The notes under the pieces: generated by a model
Seen by the model: only the letters and a program-made list of their open reading frames with translations
The model's database searches: none
Told to the model about the DNA's origin: nothing
Part shown: positions 35,662 to 45,596 of the stretch, piece after piece
How positions within the stretch are numbered: position 1 is the first letter of the stretch
Layout of the letters: every line of letters begins with the position of its first letter
NCBI GenBank assembly: GCA_019359765.1
Contig: JAHHGU010000018.1
Location: forward strand, 1-64,000
From: Aphanothece sp. CMT-3BRIN-NPC111
GTDB taxonomy: Bacteria; Cyanobacteriota; Cyanobacteriia; Cyanobacteriales; JAHHGU01
Length of the DNA: 64,000 nucleotides
Reading direction: 5' to 3'
Translations under genes and position numbers: made by a program

Positions 35662-36912
35662 ATGTTTGCCAGAACACGCCGGATTTTGGGTCAATTTTTT
35701 AGTAAGTCTAGGAAAATCAACAACGAACCACTTAATAAAGTGAGTTTGATTGTCATTATTTTGATTGATATTTTTATTTTGCTTAATGTTTTTACGGGTC
35801 TTGATGATATTAGCAGATGGCATATCGACCCTTCGCAGGCTTATCCATGTTATTCCGAGTGGCAAAATTATCGAACACAAACCAATAAAGATACTATAGA
35901 TAAAAAGTATGAATTTTTAAGGCTTTCCTTGTCCTATGACACTAACACTCAATCTAATTTCCAGCAGACCTATCAACAAGCCGAAGAAGGACATTTAGGA
36001 AACGTTTCAGAAATCTGCTTAACATATGCAAATTACAAAGATCAGATTAATAATTCCGCAAATCAGCAAGCTCTAAAAGCCATAGATCAGAAACAAGCAA
36101 AAATTAGTAGTCTTGAACAATCAAACCGCACTATTCGTAGCCAATATGACTCAACACTCTTAGAAAAGATTGCAGGTCAGTCTCGCAATCAATCCATTAA
36201 TTCAGTTGGGGCTGAAAGAGCAAAACAGGCTTTAGATCAAAACACTAGCACAATTTCTACACTTAGGAAAGAAATTTCTAATCTTAAAAACGAATTGATT
36301 GCCAAGCCGGAAAGCCTTAGCTTCATAGCCTTTCTTAATGATGACGAAAAATTTAATGAAGTTGAAAAAGGCTATCAACAGGCATCCTTTTGGTATCCTA
36401 GTATCCAATTTGGGTTTCAATCTCTCTTTCTGCTGCCGCTTATTTTCGTTGCTTTATTAGTTCACAACTTTGCTCAAAGAAAAAGATACGGACTTATCTC
36501 GCTGATTAGCTGGCATTTGCTGGTTATATTTTTTATACCGCTAATCCTTAAAATCTTTGAGTTTCTGCAAGTCGGGGTAATATTTCAATTTCTCTTTGAT
36601 ATCATTAGTGCCCTATTTGGCGGGTTGCTTTTCCTAATCAGCTATGTGTATATCTTGATAATTCCGCTAATTGGGTTTGGAATTATCAAGTTCTTTCAAA
36701 AAGTTGTCTTTAATACTAAAGCTCAGGTAGCTAGAAGAATTCAACAATCCTGCTGTATAAAGTGTGCAAAAAAAATCAGACACCACGATAGCTACTGTCC
36801 GCACTGTGGTTATTATCAATACGTTGAATGCCAAAACTGTCACAATCTTACTTACGAACATATGCCATACTGTAAACAGTGCGGACATTCTCAAGAACAG
36901 AGCCACTTGTAA
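35662..36912 (+). CDS. Membrane protein with coiled coil and C-terminal double zinc ribbon
   Basis: A 416-residue protein of unknown function. One membrane helix near 28-46 (SLIVIILIDIFILLNVF) precedes a long extracytoplasmic-looking, Gln/Asn-rich coiled-coil part (about 130-235), then three or four hydrophobic segments (about 250-350). The C-terminus has two zinc ribbons: C365/C368/C379/C382 and C390/C393/C404/C407. AT-rich. Zinc ribbons on a membrane protein suggest a cytosolic protein- or nucleic-acid-binding tail, which is inference. It lies downstream of the Cph2-like gene on the same strand. Confidence 0.75.
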   Translation: MFARTRRILGQFFSKSRKINNEPLNKVSLIVIILIDIFILLNVFTGLDDISRWHIDPSQAYPCYSEWQNYRTQTNKDTIDKKYEFLRLSLSYDTNTQSNFQQTYQQAEEGHLGNVSEICLTYANYKDQINNSANQQALKAIDQKQAKISSLEQSNRTIRSQYDSTLLEKIAGQSRNQSINSVGAERAKQALDQNTSTISTLRKEISNLKNELIAKPESLSFIAFLNDDEKFNEVEKGYQQASFWYPSIQFGFQSLFLLPLIFVALLVHNFAQRKRYGLISLISWHLLVIFFIPLILKIFEFLQVGVIFQFLFDIISALFGGLLFLISYVYILIIPLIGFGIIKFFQKVVFNTKAQVARRIQQSCCIKCAKKIRHHDSYCPHCGYYQYVECQNCHNLTYEHMPYCKQCGHSQEQSHL

Positions 36913-37104
36913 TCGGTGAGGTCGTAAAAGTTCATCATTCTTGATGCAATCTGGATTCATGGTAGCCTCAAATCCTATTGCACATCTTTTTAAGGCACTG
37001 GCATATTCCTGGTCTTTATTTAAGCTAAAAGCCTGATTATAATGCTGATCAGCTACCAACGGCTTTTGACCATACCCGAAAGGTACCGAAGCGTTGAAAG
37101 ATTA
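36913..37104 (-). pseudogene. Possible fragment of a TPR-like gene
   Basis: On the minus strand a frame reads GYGQKPLVADQHYNQAFSL then NKDQEYASALKRCAIGFEAT, which looks protein-like (tetratricopeptide flavour: A-x-HYNQAF, EYASALKRC). It has no start codon in a sensible place, is cut by a stop upstream and runs into the convergent gene. It may be the remnant of a lost gene. Low confidence. Confidence 0.25.
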
Positions 37105-37202
37105 TCTATTTGGCGTTCGAGGTTACTGGCGGCGGGTGATGGAATTTTGACAACTCCCCATAGCTAAAGTTCTTGTCATTACCCACATTTACTTCCTTTA
37201 AA

Positions 37203-37335
37203 ACCCAGATTTGGGGGGTCTGCCCCCCAAACCCCCCATTGGGGGACGGTCGCGTCCCCCAAGCAGAGTGCGAAAGGTTTGATTATTGATGCTGATTTTC
37301 CTTTGTAGACAATGAAGTAGTCCTACCCCATTGGA
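37203..37335. repeat. GC-rich dispersed repeat, copy A
   Basis: This segment contains runs such as TTTGGGGGGTCTGCCCCCCAA, a hairpin GGGGGAC-GGTCGC-GTCCCCC (37241-37260), then AGAGTGCGAAAGGTTTGATT and TTTTCCTTTGTAGACAATGAAG. It matches copy B at 56113-56245 along its length with moderate divergence. Confidence 0.7.
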
Positions 37336-37616
37336 ACCCTCCGACGCCCCAAGCCCCTCGGACAAGAGTCATGCTTATTGATCGCCTAGATCTGCTGCTA
37401 CACAGTGTATGGGTTTCAAGAGATATGGGTAATGACAAGAGCTAAAGTTAGGGGATTATTCTTACTTTATGCTGAACGCAGAAAGTGTGTAGTCGGGAGC
37501 TTAATCACTTATGTCTCCCCTCCTCTGTTCCAAATCAAACAAAGCCAACTGTACAGGGTTTTCCGGCTCATCCGGCAACCCCAATGATGTCAACGAAGCA
37601 ATTAAACAGACTTGAT
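37336..37616. other. Intergenic remainder upstream of the DUF512 gene
   Basis: The gap between the zinc-ribbon gene and the DUF512 gene is about 700 bases in all. Besides the possible gene fragment and repeat A it shows nothing firm. Open frames at 37405 and 37485 are extensions without ribosome sites. Confidence 0.35.
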
Positions 37617-38975
37617 ATGAGTGAACTTTCCCTTCGTCCGGCTTTGATTACAAGAGTAGTCCCGGACTCAATTGCCGCTGAGGTGGGGTTTGAAGTTGGC
37701 GATCGCATTGTTTCGATCAATAATCAACGCCCCCGCGACCTGATCGACTACCAATTCTTATGTGCTGATGAAGTGCTGGAACTGGAAGTTATAGATACCG
37801 TTGGCAAAACCCATCAAATTGAAATAGAGAAAGACTACGACGAAGACTTGGGATTGGAATTTGATACCGCCCTATTTGATAGCTTAATTCAGTGCAATAA
37901 CCGCTGCCCCTTCTGCTTCATTGACCAGCAGCCACCCGGAAAACGGCAATCTTTGTATTTCAAAGACGACGACTACCGCCTGAGTTTCCTCTACGGCAGT
38001 TATCTCACTTTGACCAATCTCACCTCAAGGGAATGGCAGCGGATTGAGCAAATGCGGCTGTCTCCCCTCTATGTTTCTATTCATGCGACAGAAGCAGAGG
38101 TGCGAAGCCGCTTATTAAAAAATCCTCGCGCAGGTCAAATTTTAGAACAGTTGCGCTGGTTTCAGGAGCGGCGTCTGCAAATCCATGCTCAAGTAGTTGT
38201 CTGTCCTGGTATTAATGATGGCATCCATCTGGAGCGTACCTTGCTCGATTTGGCGTCATTTCACGTCGGTGATGTGCCAGCTGTGGCTTCGGTGGCAGTT
38301 GTGCCAGTAGGTTTGACCCGCTTTCGCCCAGCAGAAGATGAGTTAACGCCAGTGACACCCCAGAATGCCGAAGATGCGATCGCAAGAGTGGAACGCCTCC
38401 AGACTCAATTTCGCGCCTCACTAGGTACAACTTTCGCATGGCTTGCTGATGAGTGGTTTTTAATTGCAGGTCAAGATTTACCACCGACCTCGCACTACGA
38501 AGACTATCCTCAAATAGGTAACGGTGTTGGTTCTATTCGCAGGTTTATTAAAGAATTTCAGGAAACTGCAAAAAACAACTTGCCCAAGCAAATCTCCCCA
38601 CCCCGGAGATTTACTTGGGTAGTTGGGAACGCGGTTGAAAAAGCATTTCAGCCTATGGTGCTACAGCTTAATCGTGTTGCTGGTTTGGAAGTTAATTTAG
38701 TTGCCCTTTGCAGCGATTATTGGGGACAGACTATTACCGTCACAGGTTTATTAACGGGTCAGGATTTACTTCAGGGTTTACAGGGGAGAGATTTAGGCGA
38801 TCGCATTCTGCTGCCTTCTGTGATGCTGAAGCACGACGAAGCCCGGTTTTTAGATGACATGACAGTTGAAGAACTCGCCTGTCAACTGGGAACGCCAATC
38901 TTGCCAGTTACCGGAGTCGAAGAACTGATCGAGACTTGCATCAATCCAGAACTGATACCAAGTTGCAATCAATAG
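37617..38975 (+). CDS. DUF512-family PDZ/radical-SAM-like iron-sulfur protein
   Basis: A protein of about 452 residues in a family conserved in cyanobacteria and many Firmicutes, annotated as a putative Fe-S oxidoreductase (TIGR03279 type, from memory). A PDZ-like segment comes first (ITRVVPDSIAAEVGFEVGDRIVSIN), then a cysteine motif C-N-N-R-C-P-F-C-F that fits the Cx3Cx2C radical-SAM pattern, a TIM-barrel-like middle and the DUF512 part. The start is uncertain: ATG 37617 gives the family-like N-terminus MSELSLRPALITRV, while ATG 37584 or the start at 37485 add 11 or 44 residues. The reaction is unknown. Confidence 0.85.
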   Translation: MSELSLRPALITRVVPDSIAAEVGFEVGDRIVSINNQRPRDLIDYQFLCADEVLELEVIDTVGKTHQIEIEKDYDEDLGLEFDTALFDSLIQCNNRCPFCFIDQQPPGKRQSLYFKDDDYRLSFLYGSYLTLTNLTSREWQRIEQMRLSPLYVSIHATEAEVRSRLLKNPRAGQILEQLRWFQERRLQIHAQVVVCPGINDGIHLERTLLDLASFHVGDVPAVASVAVVPVGLTRFRPAEDELTPVTPQNAEDAIARVERLQTQFRASLGTTFAWLADEWFLIAGQDLPPTSHYEDYPQIGNGVGSIRRFIKEFQETAKNNLPKQISPPRRFTWVVGNAVEKAFQPMVLQLNRVAGLEVNLVALCSDYWGQTITVTGLLTGQDLLQGLQGRDLGDRILLPSVMLKHDEARFLDDMTVEELACQLGTPILPVTGVEELIETCINPELIPSCNQ

Positions 38976-39054
38976 AGTAATTTTGGGAACTGTGGATAAG
39001 AGGAAAAGGAGAATTTATCAAACTAAAAAATACGGTTAAGAACGCGACTTGGTA

Positions 39055-39951
39055 TCACGCCTTTAAACGAAATAGACCTTTCAATTCTCGCCAAACTGGT
39101 GAGCTACCAGAGGTAGAGTGGGATTGGGTAAAGATACCGTGACTAGGGCTGAACAACAAGGACAATACAAATAATCCCGATACGACTAAGACAATAGCTG
39201 GGCCAGAGGGCAAATTGTAAAAGTAGCTGAGATACATGCCGGTGATGCTGGAAACAATCCCAATCCCAGCACCCAGTATCATTACTTGGTACAGTCGCTG
39301 GACTAACAGGTAAGCAGTTGCCCCTGGTGTGATTAGCAGTGACAGAACCAAAATAACGCCTACAGCCTTCATGCTGGCGACAATGGTTAGGGCAATCAGC
39401 AGCATCAATCCGAAATTGAGCAGATTCACCGGCAATCCAGCAGCTTGGGCACCCAAGGGGTCGAAAGTGTAGAATAGCAATTCTTTGTATAGCAGCACGA
39501 CCACCAGCAGGACAATCGCCGCAATAATAGCTGTATCGCGGACTTCCTCAAGCGTGACGCCCAAAATATTACCGAATAAAAAGTGATTTAGGTCAATTTT
39601 GTTGTCTTTCTGGATTAGGGTAATTAAGGTGATGCCCAAGGCAAAGAAGGCGGAAAATACAATGCCCATTGCGGCGTCTTCTTTGATCGGCGATCGCGTC
39701 CTGATCCAGGCGATAGCCATCGTACTCAAAACCCCGGCAATAAACGCCCCCACAAAGATATTGGCTCCCACCATAAAGGCTATAGCTAGCCCCGGCAAAA
39801 CCGAGTGGCTGATCGCGTCTCCCAATAAAGCTAGCCGCTGCACCATCAGGTAGCTGCCGACAACAGCGCATAGCAGCCCCACCAGAATCGCAATCACGAG
39901 CGATCGCTGCATGAAGCCGTACTGCAACGGCTCAATTAACGCATCTAGCAT
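39055..39951 (-). CDS. mntB: Manganese ABC transporter permease
   Basis: A 298-residue inner-membrane permease of the ABC-3 (zinc/manganese) family with eight to nine helices; MVQRLALLGDAISHSVLPGLA and the repeated family motif are clear. Its start overlaps the stop of the ATPase gene (TAATG), so translation is coupled. With mntA and the divergent mntC it forms a complete importer. Manganese is inferred from MntC; a zinc system cannot be fully excluded. Confidence 0.9.
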   Translation of the reverse strand: MLDALIEPLQYGFMQRSLVIAILVGLLCAVVGSYLMVQRLALLGDAISHSVLPGLAIAFMVGANIFVGAFIAGVLSTMAIAWIRTRSPIKEDAAMGIVFSAFFALGITLITLIQKDNKIDLNHFLFGNILGVTLEEVRDTAIIAAIVLLVVVLLYKELLFYTFDPLGAQAAGLPVNLLNFGLMLLIALTIVASMKAVGVILVLSLLITPGATAYLLVQRLYQVMILGAGIGIVSSITGMYLSYFYNLPSGPAIVLVVSGLFVLSLLFSPSHGIFTQSHSTSGSSPVWRELKGLFRLKA

Positions 39952-40763
39952 TAAGCCGCCTCTCCAGCAAAAAACATTACCTGACCACCATAAGCCCGGT
40001 ACAGGTTTTCTTGACTCAGCACCTGTTGCCGTTCACCGGCAGCAATTAACTCTGTATTCAGTAAAATCAAGTCATCAAAGTGGGTAATAGATTCCCCTAA
40101 GTCGTGGTTGACAACCAGAACGGTTTTGCCTCCACGGGCGAGTTCATGAAATATATCAAAAATTATGGCTTGAGTTTTTTGGTCAATCCCAGCAAACGGC
40201 TCATCAAAGCAAAACACATCTGCCTCCTGAGCTAGTGCCCGTGCTAAGAATACCCGCTGCTGCTGTCCCCCCGACAACTGCCCTATGGGGCGGTTACGAT
40301 AAGCACTCATCCCCACCCGCTCTAGCGCGTCTGCTGCCAGATGTCGGCTCACTGCTGAGAAGCGACGAAACCAACCTGTTTTCCTCACCCGTCCCATCAT
40401 CACCGCATCCCAGACAGTAGCCGGGTAGCTCCAATCAATCTGCGATCGCTGTGGCACATAAGCAACCCGATCTAGCTGCTCCATCAACGGTTTATCGTTA
40501 TATAGCACCGTGCCACCAGTAAAGGGAATCAACCCTAGCATTGCTTTGAGCAGGGTACTTTTGCCGGCACCGTTAGGACCAATAATTCCCGTCAGCCGCC
40601 CTGGTTTAATCTCACAGCTGATATTCCGCAACGCCTCTAATGCGCGGTATTGCACACCTATGTGCCTGATACTAATGGTTGCACTAGCCTCAGTGGGGAT
40701 ATTTTTCATGTGGCATACCAGCTGCGTCCAATCAGTATCCGGTGGCAAGGTGGCGGTGTTCAT
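39951..40763 (-). CDS. mntA: Manganese ABC transporter ATPase
   Basis: A 270-residue ABC ATPase: Walker A GPNGAGKST, signature LSGGQQQR, Walker B VFCFDEP, then a His switch in VNHDLGE. It energises metal uptake with mntB. An N-terminal stretch of about 25 residues precedes the ABC domain. Transcribed divergently from mntC across a 95-base gap. Confidence 0.92.
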   Translation of the reverse strand: MNTATLPPDTDWTQLVCHMKNIPTEASATISIRHIGVQYRALEALRNISCEIKPGRLTGIIGPNGAGKSTLLKAMLGLIPFTGGTVLYNDKPLMEQLDRVAYVPQRSQIDWSYPATVWDAVMMGRVRKTGWFRRFSAVSRHLAADALERVGMSAYRNRPIGQLSGGQQQRVFLARALAQEADVFCFDEPFAGIDQKTQAIIFDIFHELARGGKTVLVVNHDLGESITHFDDLILLNTELIAAGERQQVLSQENLYRAYGGQVMFFAGEAA

Positions 40764-40858
40764 TGTAGTTTTTTATCTAAGTTTCCTTGAGCATACTGTA
40801 ATAATGAAAGAATTATGAAAACATCTATAAAGTGAAATAATACTAAAGATAGACTGAA
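40764..40858. promoter_or_regulatory. Divergent mntA/mntC promoter region
   Basis: The 95-base AT-rich gap must carry both promoters. In Synechocystis the mnt genes are repressed through the ManS/ManR system when manganese is ample. I cannot point to a binding site with confidence; ATAATGAAAGAATTATGAA holds a weak AATNATTAT-like symmetry. Confidence 0.4.
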
Positions 40859-41824
40859 GTGATTACTCAAAACAGACACTGGTGGTTGGTGACAAGTGGG
40901 GTGCTACTCGGACTTTGGCTGAGTGGGTGTACGCAGCAAGGTAGCAACTCAGTAACAAACGGTAAACCCAACGTGGTGGCAACCAGCACGATTATTGCCG
41001 ACTTGACGGACGAGGTAGGGGGAGAGGAAATTCAGGTACAGGGAATTCTCAAACCCGGTACCGATCCTCACGTTTATGAACCAGTGCCAGCAGACTCTGT
41101 GGCTTTAGAGAAAGCAAAACTGATTTTGTATAACGGCTACAACCTAGAGCCAGGGTTGATTAAGCTAATGAACGCTGCGGGATTAAACAGCCGCAAGGTA
41201 GCTGTGGGGGAATTTGCCAAGCCTTTAGAACTGGATAAAAAAGGCGAAAGAGTCCCAGATCCCCATGTTTGGGGCGATGCGGAGAACGTTATTCTCATGG
41301 TCAACGCTATCCGTGATGCGTTGATTGAGTTGTCACCAGAAGACCGAGAAAAATTTACACAAAATGCAGCACGGCTCACAAGTGAATTGAAGCAGCTAGA
41401 TACTTGGATTACCCAGGAAATTAAAACTATCCCAGCTAATAAGCGCAAATTAGTGACGACGCACGATGCCTTTCAATACTATGCCCGTGCCTATAATATT
41501 CCAGTTGCCGGTACTTTGATTGGCATCAGCACGGAAGAACAACCTAGCGCTCAGACGGTGCAGCGACTGGTGGAGTCGGTTAAGGCAACAGGTGTACCAG
41601 CAATTTTTGCAGAAACGACAATTAATCCAGCCTTGATTAAAACTGTGGCACAGGAAGCTGGAGTGAAATTAGCGCCGAAGCAACTATATTCTGATTCAAT
41701 TGGCACTCCCGGTAGTGATGGGGATTCTTACATCAACATGATGGTTGCCAATACGCGCAGCATTGTGGAATCACTAGGGGGAAAATACACGCCATTTCAG
41801 CTAGGTGAGGGAGAAAAAAAGTAA
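40859..41824 (+). CDS. mntC: Manganese-binding lipoprotein of the ABC importer
   Basis: A 321-residue cluster A-I solute-binding protein. A lipobox (LSGC) follows the signal segment, so it is membrane-anchored in the periplasm. Metal ligands fit His-His-Glu-Asp: H in GTDPHVYEP, H in PDPHVWGD, E in FAETTIN, D in LYSDSIG. The His-rich loop of zinc-binding ZnuA is absent, which supports manganese. Manganese supplies the photosystem II water-splitting cluster. The start is GTG. Its divergent partners are mntA and mntB. Confidence 0.92.
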   Translation: MITQNRHWWLVTSGVLLGLWLSGCTQQGSNSVTNGKPNVVATSTIIADLTDEVGGEEIQVQGILKPGTDPHVYEPVPADSVALEKAKLILYNGYNLEPGLIKLMNAAGLNSRKVAVGEFAKPLELDKKGERVPDPHVWGDAENVILMVNAIRDALIELSPEDREKFTQNAARLTSELKQLDTWITQEIKTIPANKRKLVTTHDAFQYYARAYNIPVAGTLIGISTEEQPSAQTVQRLVESVKATGVPAIFAETTINPALIKTVAQEAGVKLAPKQLYSDSIGTPGSDGDSYINMMVANTRSIVESLGGKYTPFQLGEGEKK

Positions 41825-42322
41825 GCGATGGCTTGATTCTTAGACTATTACATAATTAAGCGATCGCTCAAAATTTAAACTAGATCTGAATTAATTTAAT
41901 AGTGAAAATCTCTTTATTCACTATTTTGTCAATTGTCAGGCAGACTACTTTAATAACATTTAAACCAAGTTCTCTATCCGCAACGAGAATGTCAGGCCCT
42001 TTCAAAACTTCTTCTATTGTTAAAAATAGGAGAAGTTACTCAGCTTTGTAGTAAAGGTAGAGCCAGTTAAGAGCGATGTTAAAAATTAGGGTGTTGGGAT
42101 TGACTTAGGTTGAAAAACTTTCGCTGTAATGAGTAACGGTGAGTATGTCAAGAAGTACTTCTACTCAACTACACCACGACCTAGCCTAGTCTTCTCCCAA
42201 TACTGGCGGCGATCGCACTTTCCACCCCCAACCCCGCTTAAGTCTTCTCCAGACCTAGTAAACTTAAAATATTGTTACCTTTCTGATAAAACTTCACAAT
42301 AAAAGAGAGGTGCTCAGCTGCG
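41825..42322. other. Intergenic region between mntC and deoC
   Basis: Nothing gene-like is seen. AATAGTGAA and TTCACTATT (41898-41925) form a 9-bp stem followed by TTTG, a possible mntC terminator. The deoC promoter is probably near 42260-42310 (TTGTTAC ... TAAAAG). Confidence 0.4.
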
Positions 42323-43003
42323 ATGGCGACCCCCCAGGAAGACGTTGATATTGCACCCTTTATAGATCACGCCCTGCTCAACCCAGCGGCTACCCCAGAG
42401 CATGTGGATCTGTGGTGCCAAGAGGCAGAGCGGTTTAACTTTGCAGCGGTGTGTGTATATCCCGCCTACGTGCGACAGGCGGCGGATCTCCTCCAAGGCA
42501 AGGCACCGAAAGTGTGTACAGTGATTGGCTTTCCCACAGGTGCGACAACCTCAGCCGCGAAGCTTTACGAAGCCCAAGAAGCCGTAGAAAATGGGGCTAC
42601 AGAATTGGATGTAGTCATCAACCTGGGCTGGTTGAAAGCTGGAAAACTTAACGAACTGCACCGGGAAATAGGCGAGATTTGTGAGGAAACAGGTCAAACT
42701 GTCAAGGCGATTCTAGAAACCGCCCTGTTGACAGATGCAGAAAAACGACAAGCCGCAGAAATATGTATGGAGGCAGGTGTGGCATTCTTAAAAACCAGCA
42801 CTGGCTGGTCTGGAGGTGCCACGGTAGAAGATGTCCGACTACTGAAGGAAGTAACCAAGCAGCAAGTGGGCATTAAAGCGTCCGGGGGAATTCGGACGCG
42901 CCAGCAAGCCGTAGAGTTAATCATGGCAGGTGCCACACGGCTAGGAACATCTCGCGGCCCCGACTTGATCCGGCAGCGCGATACCCTGGATAAGGAGTAT
43001 TGA
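42323..43003 (+). CDS. deoC: Deoxyribose-phosphate aldolase
   Basis: It cleaves 2-deoxyribose 5-phosphate to glyceraldehyde 3-phosphate and acetaldehyde in deoxynucleoside breakdown. At 226 residues it is a class I aldolase: [22 protein letters not shown], the Schiff-base lysine in FLKTSTGW, and the phosphate-binding end [10 protein letters not shown] and RLGTSRG. It is followed 57 bases later by recO, an arrangement I recall in other cyanobacteria. Confidence 0.95.
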   Translation: MATPQEDVDIAPFIDHALLNPAATPEHVDLWCQEAERFNFAAVCVYPAYVRQAADLLQGKAPKVCTVIGFPTGATTSAAKLYEAQEAVENGATELDVVINLGWLKAGKLNELHREIGEICEETGQTVKAILETALLTDAEKRQAAEICMEAGVAFLKTSTGWSGGATVEDVRLLKEVTKQQVGIKASGGIRTRQQAVELIMAGATRLGTSRGPDLIRQRDTLDKEY

Positions 43004-43060
43004 GCAGTCATTAGTCATTGGCAACAAGACAGGACAAATGACAAAAGGTAAAAAGATTTA

Positions 43061-44017
43061 ATGAGTCAAACCTATAAAGCCACCGGAATCAATCTCAAGA
43101 GTATGCCACTGGGCGAGAGCGATCGCCTAGTGACTATTTTGACGCGGGAGTTTGGCTTAATTCGGGCAGTGGCACCGGGCGCACGCAAGCACAAATCGAA
43201 GCTGGGCGGCAGGAGCGGGTTGTTTGTGGTCAACGAACTACTGATTGCCAAAGGGCGATCGCTAGATAAAATTACCCAAGCCGAGACTAAAGAATCTTAC
43301 CCTGGGCTAGGCAAGGATTTGGGCAAACTCGCAGCCAGCCAGTATTTAGCGGAATTGGTACTGTGTCAAGCAGACGCCGAGCAACCGCAGGAGGGACTTT
43401 ATGATGTGCTCAACGAACACCTGCGGCGTCTAGAGCAGTTGCCCACTACCAGCGTTAATGCCAGCGGAAATGACTCAGTTCTAGCCCACTTGTCCCACGG
43501 CATCTTTCACCTGCTGGCAATAGCTGGAATTGCCCCCCAGGTTCATGCCTGTTGCATTACACAGCAACATCTGATGCCAGACTTTACAGATCCAGAGTGG
43601 CGAGTTGGGTTTAGTCTAGATGCTGGTGGAACTGTTAGCTTGTCAGCGTTAAGCAGCCAGTCAGCCGCTACCGTGGCTATGGGTGTTGAAAAGAAAGCTC
43701 GTGTCCCGGTTGTGGTCGGCAAAAGCATGGTAGCGAAGACAAGCAGCGTCAGCTACCAAACAAGTGTCTCAACACTTGCACCCCCAAGAGTACACGCCAA
43801 ACTCAACGCCATTGAATTAATGCTACTTCAGCAACTAGCTGGAGCAGAGTTAACCCAGCTAAACACAGTGTTAGTAAACGGGCAAGGGAGTTTATCCCAG
43901 CACCAATCTGCTGATACGGCTTGGTTAACCGTGGAGCGAATCTTACGTCAATACACCCAGTACCACTTAGGCTGCTCGATTCGTTCAGCGGCTTTAATGG
44001 ATGCGTGTTTCTTTTAG
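43061..44017 (+). CDS. recO: DNA recombination mediator RecO
   Basis: It helps load RecA on SSB-covered single strands and anneals DNA in gap repair. The N-terminal OB fold begins [23 protein letters not shown], and the C-terminal alpha-helical part follows [19 protein letters not shown]. At 318 residues it is longer than E. coli RecO, with a low-similarity Ser/Val-rich stretch (about 205-250). The usual four-cysteine zinc site is reduced to HACC here. Downstream of deoC. Confidence 0.9.
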   Translation: MSQTYKATGINLKSMPLGESDRLVTILTREFGLIRAVAPGARKHKSKLGGRSGLFVVNELLIAKGRSLDKITQAETKESYPGLGKDLGKLAASQYLAELVLCQADAEQPQEGLYDVLNEHLRRLEQLPTTSVNASGNDSVLAHLSHGIFHLLAIAGIAPQVHACCITQQHLMPDFTDPEWRVGFSLDAGGTVSLSALSSQSAATVAMGVEKKARVPVVVGKSMVAKTSSVSYQTSVSTLAPPRVHAKLNAIELMLLQQLAGAELTQLNTVLVNGQGSLSQHQSADTAWLTVERILRQYTQYHLGCSIRSAALMDACFF

Positions 44018-44108
44018 TAGTGATGATTTTTAAAGAATAAATTCAATATTCCGTTGTTTGACAGCAGTTTAGTAAATATGGGTTCTACGATGACCCTAAA
44101 CAGCCATA

Positions 44109-45596
44109 ATGCGATTATCTGAGTCTGAACGAGAAGCACAATACACTGACCCAAAAGTATCTTCAGGCGTTGCCGATTCATCGCCCGGTGACGCCAACGG
44201 TCTAATGCAGACCGCAAGTAACGCCGCTGCCAACAGTGAGGGGGAAAATTCTGACCATACTTCCCCCAATCAAGAAGAGGGCGAAATCAGCCAACCGGAA
44301 ACGCGGGGGTTTGTGCCGGTTCTCAAAAACCGCGACTTCTTAGCCCTCTGGAGCGGTCAGGTATTCTCCCAGCTTGCAGACAAAGTGTATCTGGTGCTGA
44401 TGATTGCGATTATTGCCGATCGCTTTCAGGGGGAAAATCAGACTATCAGCGGTTGGGTTTCGGCGATTATGATGGCTTTCACCATTCCAGCAGTGCTGTT
44501 TGGTTCACTTGCGGGTGTATTTGTGGATCGGTGGCCCAAGAAGGAGGTGCTAGTAGCCACGAATCTCCTGCGAGGCATCTTAGTTTTGGGGGTGCCGATT
44601 TTGCTGTGGCTGTCTAAAGGAATGGAACTGGCAGGTTTGCCCGTGGGATTTTATGTTCTACTAATTCTCACCTTCCTGGTTTCCACGCTCACACAATTTT
44701 TTGCCCCGGCAGAACAGGCAACAATTTCCATGATTGTGGAGAAGCGTCACTTACTCTCAGCGAACTCGCTTTACACAACGACAATGATGGGGTCGTTGAT
44801 TTTAGGCTTTGCTGTGGGCGAGCCAGTTTTGGGACTCGCAGATACCTTGGTGCAAAACTTGGGTATTGAGTGGCACATTGGTAAAGAAATGGTCGTGGGG
44901 GGATCTTATGCGATCGCCGGTTTACTGCTGCTGCTTTTAAAAACAGGCGAAAAAAATGGTTCCAGCGAGGGTGAAGCACCGCACGTTTTTCAAGATCTCC
45001 GCGATGGCATCGACTACCTAGGCAAACAGCGCCGTGTCCGGGGAGCGCTGATTCAACTGGGAATTTTGTTTTCTGTCTTTGCTGCCATGACAGTGCTGGC
45101 AGTGCGTCTAGCAGAGGTGATGCCCGGTTTGAAGTCATCCCAGTTTGGTTTTTTGTTAGCAGCTGGGGGGGCAGGTATGGGCTGTGGAGCGGCAATCTTA
45201 GGTCACTATGGTCAGCGGTTTTCCCATTCCCGCCTGAGTCTGTATGGTTCCATCGGCGTTGCTACTTGCCTGGTGGGAATTTCCCTATTTAGGCATCATT
45301 TGTTAATGGTTTTACTGTTGACGACGCTTATGGGTGCTTTTGGGGCAATGGTGGCTATTCCCATGCAAACTACTATTCAAGAAGAAACCCCAGAAGAGAT
45401 GCGGGGGAAAGTTTTTGGGTTGCAGAACAACGCCATCAATATTGCTCTAACTTTGCCTTTAGCCTTAACGGGTGTAGCGGAGACTTTCTTGGGTTTGCAA
45501 ACGGTATTTTTCAGTTTGGCGGCGATCGTACTCGCAGGACGTCTCTTAACCTGGTATATTTGCCGTACAGGATCAAGTCTGTCAAGTACCAATTGA
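44109..45596 (+). CDS. MFS transporter with acidic N-terminal extension
   Basis: A 495-residue major-facilitator protein. Residues 1-75 are hydrophilic and acidic; from RDFLALWSGQVFSQLADKVYLVLM onward the protein has about 10-12 membrane segments, with a typical VDRWPKKEVLV loop motif. It resembles drug- or macrolide-type exporters, but the substrate is unknown. Its TGA stop directly abuts the ATG of the next gene, so the two are translationally coupled and may share a pathway. Confidence 0.87.
   Translation: MRLSESEREAQYTDPKVSSGVADSSPGDANGLMQTASNAAANSEGENSDHTSPNQEEGEISQPETRGFVPVLKNRDFLALWSGQVFSQLADKVYLVLMIAIIADRFQGENQTISGWVSAIMMAFTIPAVLFGSLAGVFVDRWPKKEVLVATNLLRGILVLGVPILLWLSKGMELAGLPVGFYVLLILTFLVSTLTQFFAPAEQATISMIVEKRHLLSANSLYTTTMMGSLILGFAVGEPVLGLADTLVQNLGIEWHIGKEMVVGGSYAIAGLLLLLLKTGEKNGSSEGEAPHVFQDLRDGIDYLGKQRRVRGALIQLGILFSVFAAMTVLAVRLAEVMPGLKSSQFGFLLAAGGAGMGCGAAILGHYGQRFSHSRLSLYGSIGVATCLVGISLFRHHLLMVLLLTTLMGAFGAMVAIPMQTTIQEETPEEMRGKVFGLQNNAINIALTLPLALTGVAETFLGLQTVFFSLAAIVLAGRLLTWYICRTGSSLSSTN

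Noticed and set aside
36667..36912. Minus-strand frame opposite the zinc-ribbon gene as part of an antisense protein
   Set aside because: This part is the mirror of a well-supported coding region; only the portion beyond 36912 is kept as a possible remnant.
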